DNA of 64,000 bases from Virgibacillus_O xinjiangensis (GCF_042643145.1 NZ_JBHRSA010000034.1:62001-126000), one strand, 5' to 3'; numbered from the stretch's first letter, positions 54,001-61,839 are shown. Notes: generated from the letters alone by a model not told the origin. Translations and numbers: made by a program.

Positions 54001-54581
54001 AACGAGTCCGTGAGCGGTATGATTTCTTGACGGAGCAGAGGGACGATCTAACAGCAGCCAAGGGTACTCTTCATACTGTCATCGCTGAGATGGACGAAGA
54101 GATGAAGAACCTTTTCCAGGGGACATTCAATCAGATCAGAGAGGAATTCACCGAAGTATTCCAACAATTATTCGGCGGGGGACATGCAGAGCTCCAGCTT
54201 ACAGATCCAGAAAGCATTCTTGACACTGGAGTGGAAATCATTGCCCAACCGCCAGGGAAAAGACTGCAGCATCTTGGGCTACTCTCAGGTGGAGAGCGTG
54301 CCTTGACGGCAATAGCTTTACTATTTTCCATCCTGCGCGTCCGTCCGGTGCCATTTTGCGTGCTGGATGAAGTGGAAGCAGCGTTGGACGAGGCCAATGT
54401 TGCCAGATTTGCAAAATATGTAAAGCTGTACAGTGAAAAAACCCAGTTCATTGTCATTACCCACCGCAAAGGCACCATGGAAGAGGCCGATGTATTATAT
54501 GGCGTAACAATGCAGGAATCCGGTGTTTCCCGTCTTGTATCTGTCAGGCTGGAGGAGACACAGGATCTTATTGAAACATAA
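51015..54581 (+). CDS. smc: Chromosome condensation and segregation ATPase SMC
   Basis: Loop-extruding ATPase that, with ScpA and ScpB, organises and segregates the chromosome. The 1188-residue protein has Walker A GPNGSGKSN at 31-39, a coiled-coil arm, the hinge domain at about 510-670 (HGIHGAVIELANVP, GDVVNPGGSMTGGA), the returning arm, and the C-terminal head with signature LLSGGERALTAIALLFSIL and Walker B FCVLDEVEAALDEANV. An ATG two codons upstream is too close to AGGAG. ftsY follows 14 bases later. Confidence 0.98.
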   Translation: MFLKQLESVGFKSFAEKINVDFVSGVTAVVGPNGSGKSNITDAIRWVLGEQSVKSLRGSRMEDIIFQGSDTRKALNFAEVTLVLDNHDQSLPLEYEEVSVTRRVYRSGESEFYINKQSCRLKDIVDLFMDSGLGREAFSIISQGKVEEILSSKPEERRTIFEEAAGVLKYKQRKKKAEYKLEETQENLNRVEDIIHEIEKQVGPLEQQANAARQYLEWKEELKEKEITLLVTEIAKLHGSWKNLSAELEQERKMEQQLKKTIQQKSERIETERKTLKNLDDDIDSLQTKLLKAAQNLEKFEGQKQLFEERTKHFGERKTELEANRQQTAERIGNLHDQVVKENKKLADLDTARDKTREKIQQLRAQLRAGKESIAEQIEDRKSDYIELLNKQAAKRNERQSVQQQLEQISGKKSMQAEKFKGLLSSREELEGQLQRVHSEWLKQDRLVKGKNATIVQLKKDLDTKRSAFEEAQAKLFQGYQYIEKLKSRKEMLEEMKEDFQGFFQGVKAVLKAREDQTLHGIHGAVIELANVPKDYITAIETVLGGQAQHIVVTDNKAARNAINWLKKMKQGRATFLPLGSIQARFVTRDMLAKVRSHSGFVGVASDLVSMENTYKIVADHLMGHVLIAKTLKDANDIAAKTKGRYRVVTLEGDVVNPGGSMTGGASKKTNQSLFSREKDLEEATNKLADYQSKVEDFERKVQQQKRQIGELEKQLDTEEADSSAARHSLNKLESSYKELEVKKNSLDGNLSIYDQDKQQFEQDIKQLVKREENLVQDLEKLASDLEAAEQEISRLTEQEAGFQENKENIQQELHDRQVELAEQEERRKNQLEKTKTLQLQLEEMEAQYDEYSQELRNLNDVNETPVTEEELERSIQYNKVQKQQTEEDIEHRKQERGQLTKEMHIQKNRLKEEEVRLQGITNSIQQKEVHVNRLDVELDNRLTRLENEYMITFEKANESYPQTDDIASVQAEVDRLKQRIEQLGTVNLGAVEEYQRVRERYDFLTEQRDDLTAAKGTLHTVIAEMDEEMKNLFQGTFNQIREEFTEVFQQLFGGGHAELQLTDPESILDTGVEIIAQPPGKRLQHLGLLSGGERALTAIALLFSILRVRPVPFCVLDEVEAALDEANVARFAKYVKLYSEKTQFIVITHRKGTMEEADVLYGVTMQESGVSRLVSVRLEETQDLIET

Positions 54582-54595
54582 GGAGGAAATGACGA

Positions 54596-55591
54596 ATGAA
54601 GTTTATGGATAAATTGAAAAGCAGATTCACTCAATCAGAGGAAAATGAAGAGACATCCACGAAGTATAAAGAAGGAATGAAAAAGACCCGCAATTCGTTT
54701 ACTGGGAAAATCAATGACTTGATTGCGCGCTACCGGAAAGTCGATGAGGAGTTCTTTGAAGAATTGGAAGAAGTACTGATCTCCGCTGATGTTGGGGTAA
54801 CAACGGTGATGGATCTTATTGAAGAACTGGAAATGGAAGTGAAACGGCAGAATATCAAAGACACAAAAAATATGAAGGACGTCATCTCAGAGAAACTCGT
54901 GGAAATCTATTACGAGGAGGAAGAAGAAGAGCCTGAAACACTGAACCTCCAGGAAGGGGAACTGTCTGTTATATTGGTAGTGGGAGTCAACGGTGTTGGA
55001 AAGACAACATCCATCGGGAAACTTGCGTATAAGATGAAAGAAGAGGGCAAGAAGGTCGTGTTGGCTGCCGGAGACACCTTCCGTGCTGGTGCCATTGAAC
55101 AGCTTGATGTATGGGGGGAGCGCGCCGGAGTCGATGTCATCAAGCAAGGAGCGGGGAGTGACCCTGCTGCAGTAATTTTTGATGGTATCAAGGCAGCCAA
55201 ATCGAGAAATGCAGATGTATTGATCTGTGATACAGCAGGCCGCCTGCAAAACAAGGTGAACTTGATGAATGAACTGTCCAAAGTCAAGCGGGTAATTGAA
55301 CGGGAAATTCCGGAGGCACCTCATGAAGTGCTGCTCGTATTGGATGCTACAACGGGGCAAAATGCCCTTCTCCAGGCTAAGACATTTTCTGAGGCTGTTG
55401 ACGTGTCCGGCATTGTATTGACCAAGCTTGATGGTACAGCTAAAGGTGGCATCGTACTGGCCATCCGGAATGAGTTGAAAATACCGGTAAAATATGTGGG
55501 TCTTGGTGAGCAAGTGGAAGACATGCGTGAGTTTGATGCACAGGCGTTTGTCTATGGTCTGTTTGCCGATATGTTGGAAGATGAAGAGTAA
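54596..55591 (+). CDS. ftsY: Signal recognition particle receptor FtsY
   Basis: Membrane-docking GTPase for SRP-ribosome complexes. The 331-residue protein has a short basic N-terminal segment, the N domain, and the G domain with GVNGVGKTTS from residue 130, DTAGRLQNK and TKLDGTAKGG. GGAGG precedes the ATG. It works with Ffh, encoded 0.4 kb downstream; a separate promoter lies between. Confidence 0.97.
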   Translation: MKFMDKLKSRFTQSEENEETSTKYKEGMKKTRNSFTGKINDLIARYRKVDEEFFEELEEVLISADVGVTTVMDLIEELEMEVKRQNIKDTKNMKDVISEKLVEIYYEEEEEEPETLNLQEGELSVILVVGVNGVGKTTSIGKLAYKMKEEGKKVVLAAGDTFRAGAIEQLDVWGERAGVDVIKQGAGSDPAAVIFDGIKAAKSRNADVLICDTAGRLQNKVNLMNELSKVKRVIEREIPEAPHEVLLVLDATTGQNALLQAKTFSEAVDVSGIVLTKLDGTAKGGIVLAIRNELKIPVKYVGLGEQVEDMREFDAQAFVYGLFADMLEDEE

Positions 55592-55600
55592 GGAGCTAAC

Positions 55601-55630
55601 TTGACAGTATGACAATTACTCCGTTATGAT
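55601..55630 (+). promoter_or_regulatory. Sigma-A promoter of ylxM-ffh
   Basis: Perfect TTGACA (55601-55606) and TATGAT (55625-55630) are 18 bases apart, between ftsY and ylxM. Confidence 0.75.
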
Positions 55631-55669
55631 TAAACGTAAAGTGAATTCACTTAACAAGGGGTGGAAGGA

Positions 55670-55987
55670 TTGCTGGAAAAGACGACACGTATCAATTATC
55701 TATTTGATTTCTATCAAGCACTGCTTACACCCAAACAGCGGAATTATATGGAAATGTATTATCTGGAGGATTATTCACTTGGTGAAATTTCCGAGCTATT
55801 CCAGGTTTCCCGCCAAGCTGTGTATGACAATATACGGAGAACAGAAGCAATGCTGGAGACATATGAAGAGAAACTCCACCTATATGATAAGTTTGAAAAG
55901 CGTTCCAACCTTATGTCTAAACTCCAAGACAAGGTAAAGGACGATGATGCACAGGAGATTATCAACCAATTACAAGAATTAGATTAG
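55670..55987 (+). CDS. ylxM: YlxM/p13 family SRP-associated helix-turn-helix protein
   Basis: A 105-residue protein of the UPF0122 family. In streptococci YlxM binds Ffh and scRNA and modulates the GTPase. It carries a sigma-factor-like helix-turn-helix (YSLGEISELFQVSRQAVYDNIRRTE). The TTG start gives MLEKTTRINYLFDFYQ, matching B. subtilis, and AAGGGGTGG lies upstream; a GTG three codons earlier is the alternative. It precedes ffh by 13 bases. Confidence 0.92.
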   Translation: MLEKTTRINYLFDFYQALLTPKQRNYMEMYYLEDYSLGEISELFQVSRQAVYDNIRRTEAMLETYEEKLHLYDKFEKRSNLMSKLQDKVKDDDAQEIINQLQELD

Positions 55988-56000
55988 GGGGGCACCTTCT

Positions 56001-57344
56001 ATGGCATTTGAAGGACTTGCCGAACGATTGCAGGGAACGATCAAGAAAATTACAGGCAAAGGGAAGGTATCAGAGCAGGATGTAAAGGAAATGACTCGAG
56101 AAGTCCGCCTGGCCCTATTGGAAGCCGATGTGAATTTTAAAGTCGTTAAAGACTTGATTAAGCGTATCAAGGAACGGGCTGTGGGACAGGAAGTGATGGA
56201 AAGCCTCACACCTGGCCAACAGGTAATAAAAGTGGTGAAAGAAGAACTTACGGAACTGATGGGCGGGGAGCAGAGCAAGATTGCCGTTGCTGACCGCCCG
56301 CCTACTGTAATTATGATGGCTGGTCTTCAAGGTGCGGGTAAAACAACGACCACTGGAAAACTTGCCAATCATCTAAGGAAAAAACATAATCGCTCCCCCT
56401 TGCTGGTTGCTGCAGACGTCTACCGGCCTGCTGCGATCAATCAGCTGGAGACATTAGGCAGCCAGTTGGAAATGCCCGTGTTCTCCATGGGGACTGAGGC
56501 GAATCCAGTGGATATTGCCAAACAGGCAGTAGAACGTGCGAAAGAAGCACATCATGATTATGTGATAATTGATACTGCAGGTCGCCTGCATGTGGATGAC
56601 GACCTGATGGATGAACTGCAACAAATCAAGGATGCTGTAGGACCACAGGAAATATTTCTCGTGGTCGATGCCATGACCGGACAGGACGCTGTCAATGTAG
56701 CAGAGAGTTTTAACCAACAGTTGGATATCTCCGGTGTCGTCCTCACAAAACTGGATGGAGATACTCGTGGTGGTGCAGCGCTTTCGATAAAGACTGTTAC
56801 AGACAAGCCGATTAAATTTGCTGGTATGGGCGAGAAATTAGACCAGCTTGAACCCTTCCATCCGGAACGTATGGCTTCCCGTATTCTCGGAATGGGTGAT
56901 GTACTGTCTTTGATTGAAAAGGCACAAACTAATGTGGATGAGAAGCAGGCGAAGGATCTGGAAGAAAAAATGCGTAATATGTCCTTCACTTTCGATGATT
57001 TTCTCGAGCAAATGGGGCAAGTGAAAAATATGGGACCGCTGGATGAACTGATGTCGATGATCCCGGGTGCCAACAAAATGAAAGGGCTCAAAAATGCTCA
57101 GCTTGATGAGAAACAGCTGGCCCATGTAGAGGCAATCATCCAATCCATGACCAAAGCAGAGCGTCAAGATCCGAGCTTAATGAACGCTAGCCGCAAAAAG
57201 CGTATCGCCAAGGGGTCGGGGACATCTGTTTCCCAGGTCAACCGCCTCCTGAAGCAGTTCGAGGAAATGAAGAAAATGATGAAGCAGATGACCAATATGC
57301 AAAAAGGGAAAAAAGGAAAAGGAATGAACTTTCCATTCATGTAA
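56001..57344 (+). CDS. ffh: Signal recognition particle protein Ffh
   Basis: GTPase that binds signal sequences and scRNA. The 447-residue protein has the N domain, the G domain with GLQGAGKTTTT from residue 108, DTAGRLHVDD and TKLDGDTRGG, and a methionine-rich M domain from about 300 to the end (KMMKQMTNMQKGKK). AGGGGGGCACC precedes the ATG. Encoded with ylxM from the promoter at 55.6 kb. Confidence 0.98.
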   Translation: MAFEGLAERLQGTIKKITGKGKVSEQDVKEMTREVRLALLEADVNFKVVKDLIKRIKERAVGQEVMESLTPGQQVIKVVKEELTELMGGEQSKIAVADRPPTVIMMAGLQGAGKTTTTGKLANHLRKKHNRSPLLVAADVYRPAAINQLETLGSQLEMPVFSMGTEANPVDIAKQAVERAKEAHHDYVIIDTAGRLHVDDDLMDELQQIKDAVGPQEIFLVVDAMTGQDAVNVAESFNQQLDISGVVLTKLDGDTRGGAALSIKTVTDKPIKFAGMGEKLDQLEPFHPERMASRILGMGDVLSLIEKAQTNVDEKQAKDLEEKMRNMSFTFDDFLEQMGQVKNMGPLDELMSMIPGANKMKGLKNAQLDEKQLAHVEAIIQSMTKAERQDPSLMNASRKKRIAKGSGTSVSQVNRLLKQFEEMKKMMKQMTNMQKGKKGKGMNFPFM

Positions 57345-57355
57345 TGGAAAAACAC

Positions 57356-57384
57356 TTTACAGACACAAAAGTTTCTGTTAGAAT
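57356..57384 (+). promoter_or_regulatory. Sigma-A promoter of rpsP
   Basis: TTTACA (57356-57361) and TAGAAT (57379-57384) are 17 bases apart, directly after ffh and 37 bases before rpsP. Confidence 0.65.
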
Positions 57385-57421
57385 CTAAACTTGTGATAAA
57401 CATTTATTGGAGGTGCAAGAC

Positions 57422-57691
57422 ATGGCAGTGAAAATTCGTTTAAAGCGTATGGGGTCCAAAAGGAATCCTTTCTACCGCATTGTAGTTGCTGACTCACGTG
57501 CTCCACGTGATGGTCGTTCTATTGAGCAGATTGGAACGTATAACCCTGTAGTTAATCCAATTGAAGTTAAAATAGATGAAGATAAAGCTCTTGATTGGAT
57601 GACAAAAGGTGCTAAACCAAGTGATACAGTCCGCAATCTATTTTCAAAAGAAGGCATCATGAAGAAATTCCACGAACAGAAAAACCAATAG
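57422..57691 (+). CDS. rpsP: 30S ribosomal protein S16
   Basis: Ribosomal protein of 89 residues with the S16 start MAVKIRLKRMGSKRNPFYRI and VADSRAPRDGRSIEQIGTYNP. The five in-frame codons upstream hold the TTGGAGGTG ribosome site, so the second ATG is the start. khpA follows after 17 bases. Confidence 0.97.
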   Translation: MAVKIRLKRMGSKRNPFYRIVVADSRAPRDGRSIEQIGTYNPVVNPIEVKIDEDKALDWMTKGAKPSDTVRNLFSKEGIMKKFHEQKNQ

Positions 57692-57708
57692 TAAAGTGGT
57701 GTGATTTC

Positions 57709-57936
57709 GTGAAAGCCCTGATTGAAACAATTGTAAGGCCATTGGTTGATCACCCGGATGATGTCGCTGTATCGGAAAGAGAAGAAGATAAAGGAACTGT
57801 CTACCATCTGACGGTACATCCGAATGATGCGGGAAAGGTGATCGGCAAGAATGGACGGGTTGCCAAGGCAATACGTACGGTGGTTTATGCCGCCAGAAGC
57901 AGGGAAAACCAACGAATTTATTTGGATATTATGTAA
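57709..57936 (+). CDS. khpA: KH-domain RNA-binding protein KhpA (YlqC)
   Basis: A 75-residue single KH-domain protein with the GxxG loop as GKNGRVAKAIRTVV. In streptococci and lactobacilli KhpA pairs with KhpB (Jag/EloR) and affects cell elongation. GTG start after GGTG. The stop codon lies in the foot of a perfect 17-pair hairpin. The order rpsP-khpA-ylqD-rimM-trmD is conserved in Bacillales. Confidence 0.94.
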   Translation: MKALIETIVRPLVDHPDDVAVSEREEDKGTVYHLTVHPNDAGKVIGKNGRVAKAIRTVVYAARSRENQRIYLDIM

Positions 57937-57970
57937 AAGGGAAAGAGGTGAAGACCTCTTTCCCTTTTAC
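57933..57970 (+). terminator. Perfect 17-pair hairpin overlapping the khpA stop
   Basis: GTAAAAGGGAAAGAGGT (57933-57949) and its exact complement (57954-57970) enclose the loop GAAG. The 5' arm contains the stop codon. A CTTTTAC run lies in the 3' arm but no T-run follows, so it may be a weak terminator or a processing site within the operon. Confidence 0.6.
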
Positions 57971-58020
57971 ACATAGTTCTTCTGTTCGCTCCTGATATGC
58001 TGTGAGGTGAGGAAAATATC

Positions 58021-58410
58021 GTGAAAATAATCAAGAAGGTTCCTGTCAAACAAGTTGTCACTGAGAATAGCAAAGGAAAAATCCATGAGAACTTCCAGAA
58101 GACAAAAATGCGGCTTGAACAAGAGTGTCAACAGCTCAGATTTGAACAGAGGAAGCTGCAAAATAAACCAGGTGTGTCCAAACAGGAGGTACATCAGCGT
58201 TTTCAAAAGGAAATAGATGAAAGAAAAGATAAAATGAAGCTGATTGATTTTAAAATAGACCAGCTGGACATGCTGGAAATGGGCAGTGAAATCACCGAGA
58301 CAGAAGTTGAAGCTCTTGTTGAGGTGGAAATTGGAGCGCATTGGGAACAAATCACTCAGGAACATGCCATCATCATCAAGGATGGTGTGGTACATCGAAT
58401 TGACAAGTAG
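58021..58410 (+). CDS. ylqD: YlqD family protein
   Basis: A 129-residue protein of unknown function found between khpA and rimM in Bacillales. The centre (about residues 20-85) is strongly charged and helical (KTKMRLEQECQQLRFEQRKL), suggesting a coiled coil; the C-terminal part is beta-like (EVEALVEVEIGAHWEQ). GTG start after GGTGAGG. No catalytic motif is visible. Context suggests a link to ribosome biogenesis, which is inference. Confidence 0.85.
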   Translation: MKIIKKVPVKQVVTENSKGKIHENFQKTKMRLEQECQQLRFEQRKLQNKPGVSKQEVHQRFQKEIDERKDKMKLIDFKIDQLDMLEMGSEITETEVEALVEVEIGAHWEQITQEHAIIIKDGVVHRIDK

Positions 58411-58421
58411 CAGGTGATAAT

Positions 58422-58946
58422 ATGACCAACATGTATAATATTGGAAAAATTGTAAACACACACGGTATACGCGGCGACCTGAAGGTCTTGCGCATCAGTG
58501 ATTTTGAAGAGCGTTTTATGAAGGGGCAGACTGTATATATGGAAGGTGAAAGTGCGAGCGATGGTATGCCTGAATCTTTCACCATCAGTTCCCATAAACA
58601 GCATAAAGGATTTGATCTGGTAAGGTTGGAAGGGTATGAAAATATTAATGATGTAGAGCAGTTCAAAGGGAAATTCCTGAAAATATCGGAAGAACAGTTG
58701 ACAGATTTGGCAGAAAATGAATTCTATTATCATGAAATCATCGGCTGTGAGGTGTTTACCGATAATACTGGAGACAAACTCGGGGTAGTAAAGGAAATTC
58801 TCTCCCCGGGTGCGAATGATGTCTGGGTAGTCAAACAGAAGAAAGGGAAAGACATCCTTATCCCTTATATTGAGGATGTGGTCAAGGATGTCGATGTGGA
58901 AGCAAAAAAGGTGGTAATCGAACCGATGGAAGGACTGCTTGACTAA
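58422..58946 (+). CDS. rimM: 16S rRNA processing protein RimM
   Basis: Assembly factor that binds S19 and the 30S head. The 174-residue protein has the N-terminal RimM barrel (NIGKIVNTHGIRGDLKVLRIS) and the C-terminal PRC-barrel (YYHEIIGCEVFTDNTGDKLGVVKEI, ILIPYIEDVVKDVDV). AGGTGATAAT precedes the ATG. It overlaps trmD by one base (TAATG). Confidence 0.97.
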   Translation: MTNMYNIGKIVNTHGIRGDLKVLRISDFEERFMKGQTVYMEGESASDGMPESFTISSHKQHKGFDLVRLEGYENINDVEQFKGKFLKISEEQLTDLAENEFYYHEIIGCEVFTDNTGDKLGVVKEILSPGANDVWVVKQKKGKDILIPYIEDVVKDVDVEAKKVVIEPMEGLLD

Positions 58947-59680
58947 TGCAAATTGATATCTTGACGCTTTTTCCAGAAATGATTTCCGGTGTTTTTAATT
59001 CTTCCATTCTCAAAAAGGCACATGAAAAAGGAAAGTATCAATATAATTTAGTGAACTTCCGAGACTATACCACAAATAAACATCAAAAGGTTGATGACTA
59101 TCCGTATGGAGGGGGCGCTGGAATGGTGCTGACCCCGCAGCCGGTGTTCGATGCCGTAGAGAGTGTAACCAGGCAAAACAGCACGAAACCACGCATTGTT
59201 CTCATGTGTCCCCAAGGAGAGCCATACAGTCAGAGCAAGGCTGAGGACCTGGCTAAAGAAGAACATCTCATTATCATTTGCGGGCACTATGAAGGGTATG
59301 ATGAAAGAATCCGTGAACATTTGGTTACCGATGAAATTTCTATTGGTGATTATGTCCTGACAGGTGGAGAACTTGGAGCGATGGTTGTTGTGGATAGTGT
59401 TGTCCGTCTGTTGCCTGACGTTCTCGGCAATGAATCTTCTGCCCCGGAGGACTCTTTTTCTACTGGCCTTCTTGAGCATCCACAGTATACACGCCCAGCA
59501 GACTTCCGGGGGATGAAGGTGCCGGATATTCTATTGTCAGGCGATCATGCAAAAATCGCCGCATGGAGAAAAAAAGAGTCTTTAAGAAGAACATACCAAC
59601 GCAGAAGCGACCTGTTGGAGCAATTCGATTTAACGGAAGAGGACCAACGGATGCTGGAAGACATCAAAAGGGAGCCATAA
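58946..59680 (+). CDS. trmD: tRNA (guanine37-N1)-methyltransferase TrmD
   Basis: Methylates G37 of tRNAs to prevent +1 frameshifts. The 244-residue SPOUT enzyme has the start IDILTLFPEMISGVF, DYPYGGGAGMVL, the knot region CGHYEGYDERI and ISIGDYVLTGGELGAM. Coupled to rimM. A separate promoter for rplS follows. Confidence 0.98.
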   Translation: MQIDILTLFPEMISGVFNSSILKKAHEKGKYQYNLVNFRDYTTNKHQKVDDYPYGGGAGMVLTPQPVFDAVESVTRQNSTKPRIVLMCPQGEPYSQSKAEDLAKEEHLIIICGHYEGYDERIREHLVTDEISIGDYVLTGGELGAMVVVDSVVRLLPDVLGNESSAPEDSFSTGLLEHPQYTRPADFRGMKVPDILLSGDHAKIAAWRKKESLRRTYQRRSDLLEQFDLTEEDQRMLEDIKREP

Positions 59681-59712
59681 GATTTAGATTGCATAAATGA
59701 TGCAGGAATCGG

Positions 59713-59741
59713 TTGAACTATCTGAGTGATTATGGTATATT
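59713..59741 (+). promoter_or_regulatory. Sigma-A promoter of rplS
   Basis: TTGAAC (59713-59718) and TATATT (59736-59741) are 17 bases apart, and TGG before the -10 makes it extended. Confidence 0.7.
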
Positions 59742-59748
59742 AATTGTT

Positions 59749-59830
59749 GTGCTCAGGGAGATTCCTGAGTCGTAGAAACGATGTTCCGCTGTTCCATAGA
59801 GAAGCATGAACATTGGTTTGGAAGGAGTGA
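59749..59830 (+). ncRNA. Putative ribosomal protein L19 leader
   Basis: The 5' leader of rplS has two stems: CTCAGG with CCTGAG (59752-59769), and ATGTTC (59781-59786) with GAACAT (59808-59813), the second reaching close to the ribosome site. This resembles the L19 leader family described in Firmicutes, in which L19 may bind its own mRNA. The assignment is by memory of the family's form, not by a covariance search. Confidence 0.5.
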
Positions 59831-59835
59831 AACAA

Positions 59836-60180
59836 ATGCAAAATCTTATTGCAGACATCACAAAAGATCAGCTACGTACGGATCACCCTGACTTTCGCCC
59901 TGGTGACACGTTAAAAGTGCACGTGAAAGTTGTTGAGGGTACCCGCGAGCGTATCCAGGTGTTCGAAGGTGTTGTCATCAAACGCCAGAACGGTGGAATC
60001 AGCGAAACATTCACAGTAAGGAAAATTTCTTACGGTGTAGGTGTGGAGCGTACATTCCCACTGCATTCACCTCGGGTTGATAAGATTGAAGTTACCCGCC
60101 GTGGTCGTGTACGTCGTGCGAAACTGTATTATCTGCGTAATCTTCGTGGAAAAGCAGCTCGTATCAAAGAACGTCGCTGA
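59836..60180 (+). CDS. rplS: 50S ribosomal protein L19
   Basis: Ribosomal protein of 114 residues at the 30S-50S interface, with RPGDTLKVHVKVVEGTRERIQVFEGVVI and the end RRAKLYYLRNLRGKAARIKE. Ten upstream in-frame codons lie before the GAAGGAGTG ribosome site, so the start is the ATG at 59836. It ends the rpsP-trmD group; a terminator follows. Confidence 0.97.
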   Translation: MQNLIADITKDQLRTDHPDFRPGDTLKVHVKVVEGTRERIQVFEGVVIKRQNGGISETFTVRKISYGVGVERTFPLHSPRVDKIEVTRRGRVRRAKLYYLRNLRGKAARIKERR

Positions 60181-60210
60181 ACCATGTAATTTGATAAAAA
60201 TTGCGGAAGG

Positions 60211-60250
60211 AAAGGAGCTTGTTCATACATATGCACAAGCTCCTTTTTGT
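60211..60250 (+). terminator. Terminator after rplS
   Basis: AAAGGAGCTTGT and ACAAGCTCCTTT form a perfect twelve-pair stem with a twelve-base loop, followed by TTG. Confidence 0.85.
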
Positions 60251-60275
60251 ATACTTAAACAGATATCATGAAAAG

Positions 60276-60305
60276 TTGAATGACGAAGGATTGCTGGATT
60301 ACAAT
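60276..60305 (+). promoter_or_regulatory. Probable promoter of lepB
   Basis: TTGAAT (60276-60281) and TACAAT (60300-60305) are 18 bases apart, 38 bases upstream of lepB. Confidence 0.55.
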
Positions 60306-60342
60306 AGTTTAGAGCAAAATTGCAGTTGCCGGAGGGGAACAC

Positions 60343-60906
60343 ATGGCAGATAAAGAAAAGAGCGGAAAGAGTGACTGGTTTGACTGGGTTAAAGCATTAC
60401 TGATTGCGTTCGGCCTAGCATTTGTGGTTCGGATGTTCTTCTTTGCCCCCATCGTGGTGGACGGACCATCTATGCTGCCTACCCTGGAAAATGGAGATCA
60501 AATGATCGTCAACAAATTTATTTACCAGGTTAGTGAGCCGGAACGTTTTGATATCGTAGTATTCCATGCATCAGCACAGCAGGATTTTATTAAGCGTGTC
60601 ATCGGCCTGCCGGGAGAGCACGTCGCTTATGAAGACAATGTGTTATATATAGACGGTGAACCTGTAGAAGAACCATTCATGGAGGAGAAAGAAGATATGT
60701 ATCAACTGCATACAACGGACTTTTCCTTGGAAAATCTCCCAGGAGACCATGAGACTGTTCCGGAAGGGCATCTGTTGGTTTTAGGAGATAATCGTGGCAA
60801 CTCAACAGACAGCCGCATGCTCGGAGTCATTCCCATGGATGAAATCGTCGGTGAAGCCAGTTTAATTTATTGGCCTTTAGACCGAATACAATTAGTCGGA
60901 GAGTAG
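60343..60906 (+). CDS. lepB: Type I signal peptidase (SipS-like)
   Basis: Removes signal peptides from secreted proteins at the outer face of the membrane. The 187-residue protein has one N-terminal membrane helix (about 16-35), the nucleophile S43 in VDGPSMLPTL, the general base K84 in DFIKRVIGLPG, and GDNRGNSTDSR. This is the short prokaryotic-type form. CCGGAGGGG lies before the ATG; rbgA follows after nine bases. Confidence 0.96.
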   Translation: MADKEKSGKSDWFDWVKALLIAFGLAFVVRMFFFAPIVVDGPSMLPTLENGDQMIVNKFIYQVSEPERFDIVVFHASAQQDFIKRVIGLPGEHVAYEDNVLYIDGEPVEEPFMEEKEDMYQLHTTDFSLENLPGDHETVPEGHLLVLGDNRGNSTDSRMLGVIPMDEIVGEASLIYWPLDRIQLVGE

Positions 60907-60915
60907 GGTGATATA

Positions 60916-61758
60916 ATGGCTATACAATGGTTTCCCGGTCACATGGCGAAAGCTAGGCGGGAAGTGGAAGAAAAATTGAAGTTAGTGGATTTTGTAATGG
61001 AATTGGTAGATGCCAGAACACCGGTGTCTTCGCAAAACCCCATGCTTCAGCAAGTGTTGCAAAACAAACCGAAAATGATCGTAATGATGAAGAAAGACCT
61101 TGCTGACCCAAAGCAAACTGATAAATGGATCGCCCATTTCGACAATCATGGAATTCCTGCTATTGCGGTAGATGTAAACCAAAAGTCGGATATCCAACGG
61201 GTCATACAGCTTGCGAAGGAAATGGGTCGCGAAAAGATGGAGAAACTTAAGAAAAAGGGGATACAACCTCGTCCGTCGAGGGCAATGATCGTCGGTATTC
61301 CTAATGTAGGCAAGTCTACGTTGATCAATCGTCTGGTAAATAAAAAAATCGCAAAAACCGGGGATAAACCGGGAGTGACTAAACAGCAACTATGGATCAA
61401 AGTCAAAAAGGATTTTGAACTGCTGGATACACCCGGTATCCTATGGCCTAAGTTTGAGGATGAACAAGTAGGGTACAGGCTTGCTGCAATTGGTACCATC
61501 AAGGACCAACTGCTCTCACTTCAAGATATTGCAGCTTTTGCCATAAACTATATGCAGGAAGCTTATCCCGATGCACTTAGAGAGAGATATCAGATCGAAG
61601 CCGATATGGAAGATATGTGGGATGTCTTCACCTCCATCGGCAAGCAGCGTGGAGCATTGGAAAGCGGGGGTGGCGTCAACTTTGATAAAGTGGCGGATAT
61701 TATATTGAGGGACCTTCGTACAGGAAGACTTGGCCGAATGACATTGGAAACTGTATAA
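60916..61758 (+). CDS. rbgA: Ribosome biogenesis GTPase RbgA (YlqF)
   Basis: Circularly permuted GTPase needed for late 50S maturation in B. subtilis. The 280-residue protein starts IQWFPGHMAKARREV, with the N-terminal catalytic-histidine region, then G4-like MKKDLAD, G1 GIPNVGKST at 127-135, G3 DTPGILWP, and a helical C-terminal domain. GGGTGATAT precedes the ATG. It is followed by a hairpin at 61763-61795. Confidence 0.97.
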   Translation: MAIQWFPGHMAKARREVEEKLKLVDFVMELVDARTPVSSQNPMLQQVLQNKPKMIVMMKKDLADPKQTDKWIAHFDNHGIPAIAVDVNQKSDIQRVIQLAKEMGREKMEKLKKKGIQPRPSRAMIVGIPNVGKSTLINRLVNKKIAKTGDKPGVTKQQLWIKVKKDFELLDTPGILWPKFEDEQVGYRLAAIGTIKDQLLSLQDIAAFAINYMQEAYPDALRERYQIEADMEDMWDVFTSIGKQRGALESGGGVNFDKVADIILRDLRTGRLGRMTLETV

Positions 61759-61762
61759 TTTT

Positions 61763-61795
61763 CAGGCATGCATCGTTGATGGATGCCTGTTTATC
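61763..61795 (+). terminator. Possible terminator after rbgA
   Basis: CAGGCATGCATC and GATGGATGCCTG pair with one mismatch around GTT; TTTATCTT follows, a weak T-tract. Confidence 0.55.
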
Positions 61796-61839
61796 TTGAC
61801 CTTACATAATCAATCGCTACATGGAAAGACAGGTGCATT

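Noticed and set aside
54887..55615. Open frame of 242 codons on the minus strand opposite ftsY
   Set aside because: Shadow of ftsY; composition mirrors the GTPase gene and there is no ribosome site or family match.
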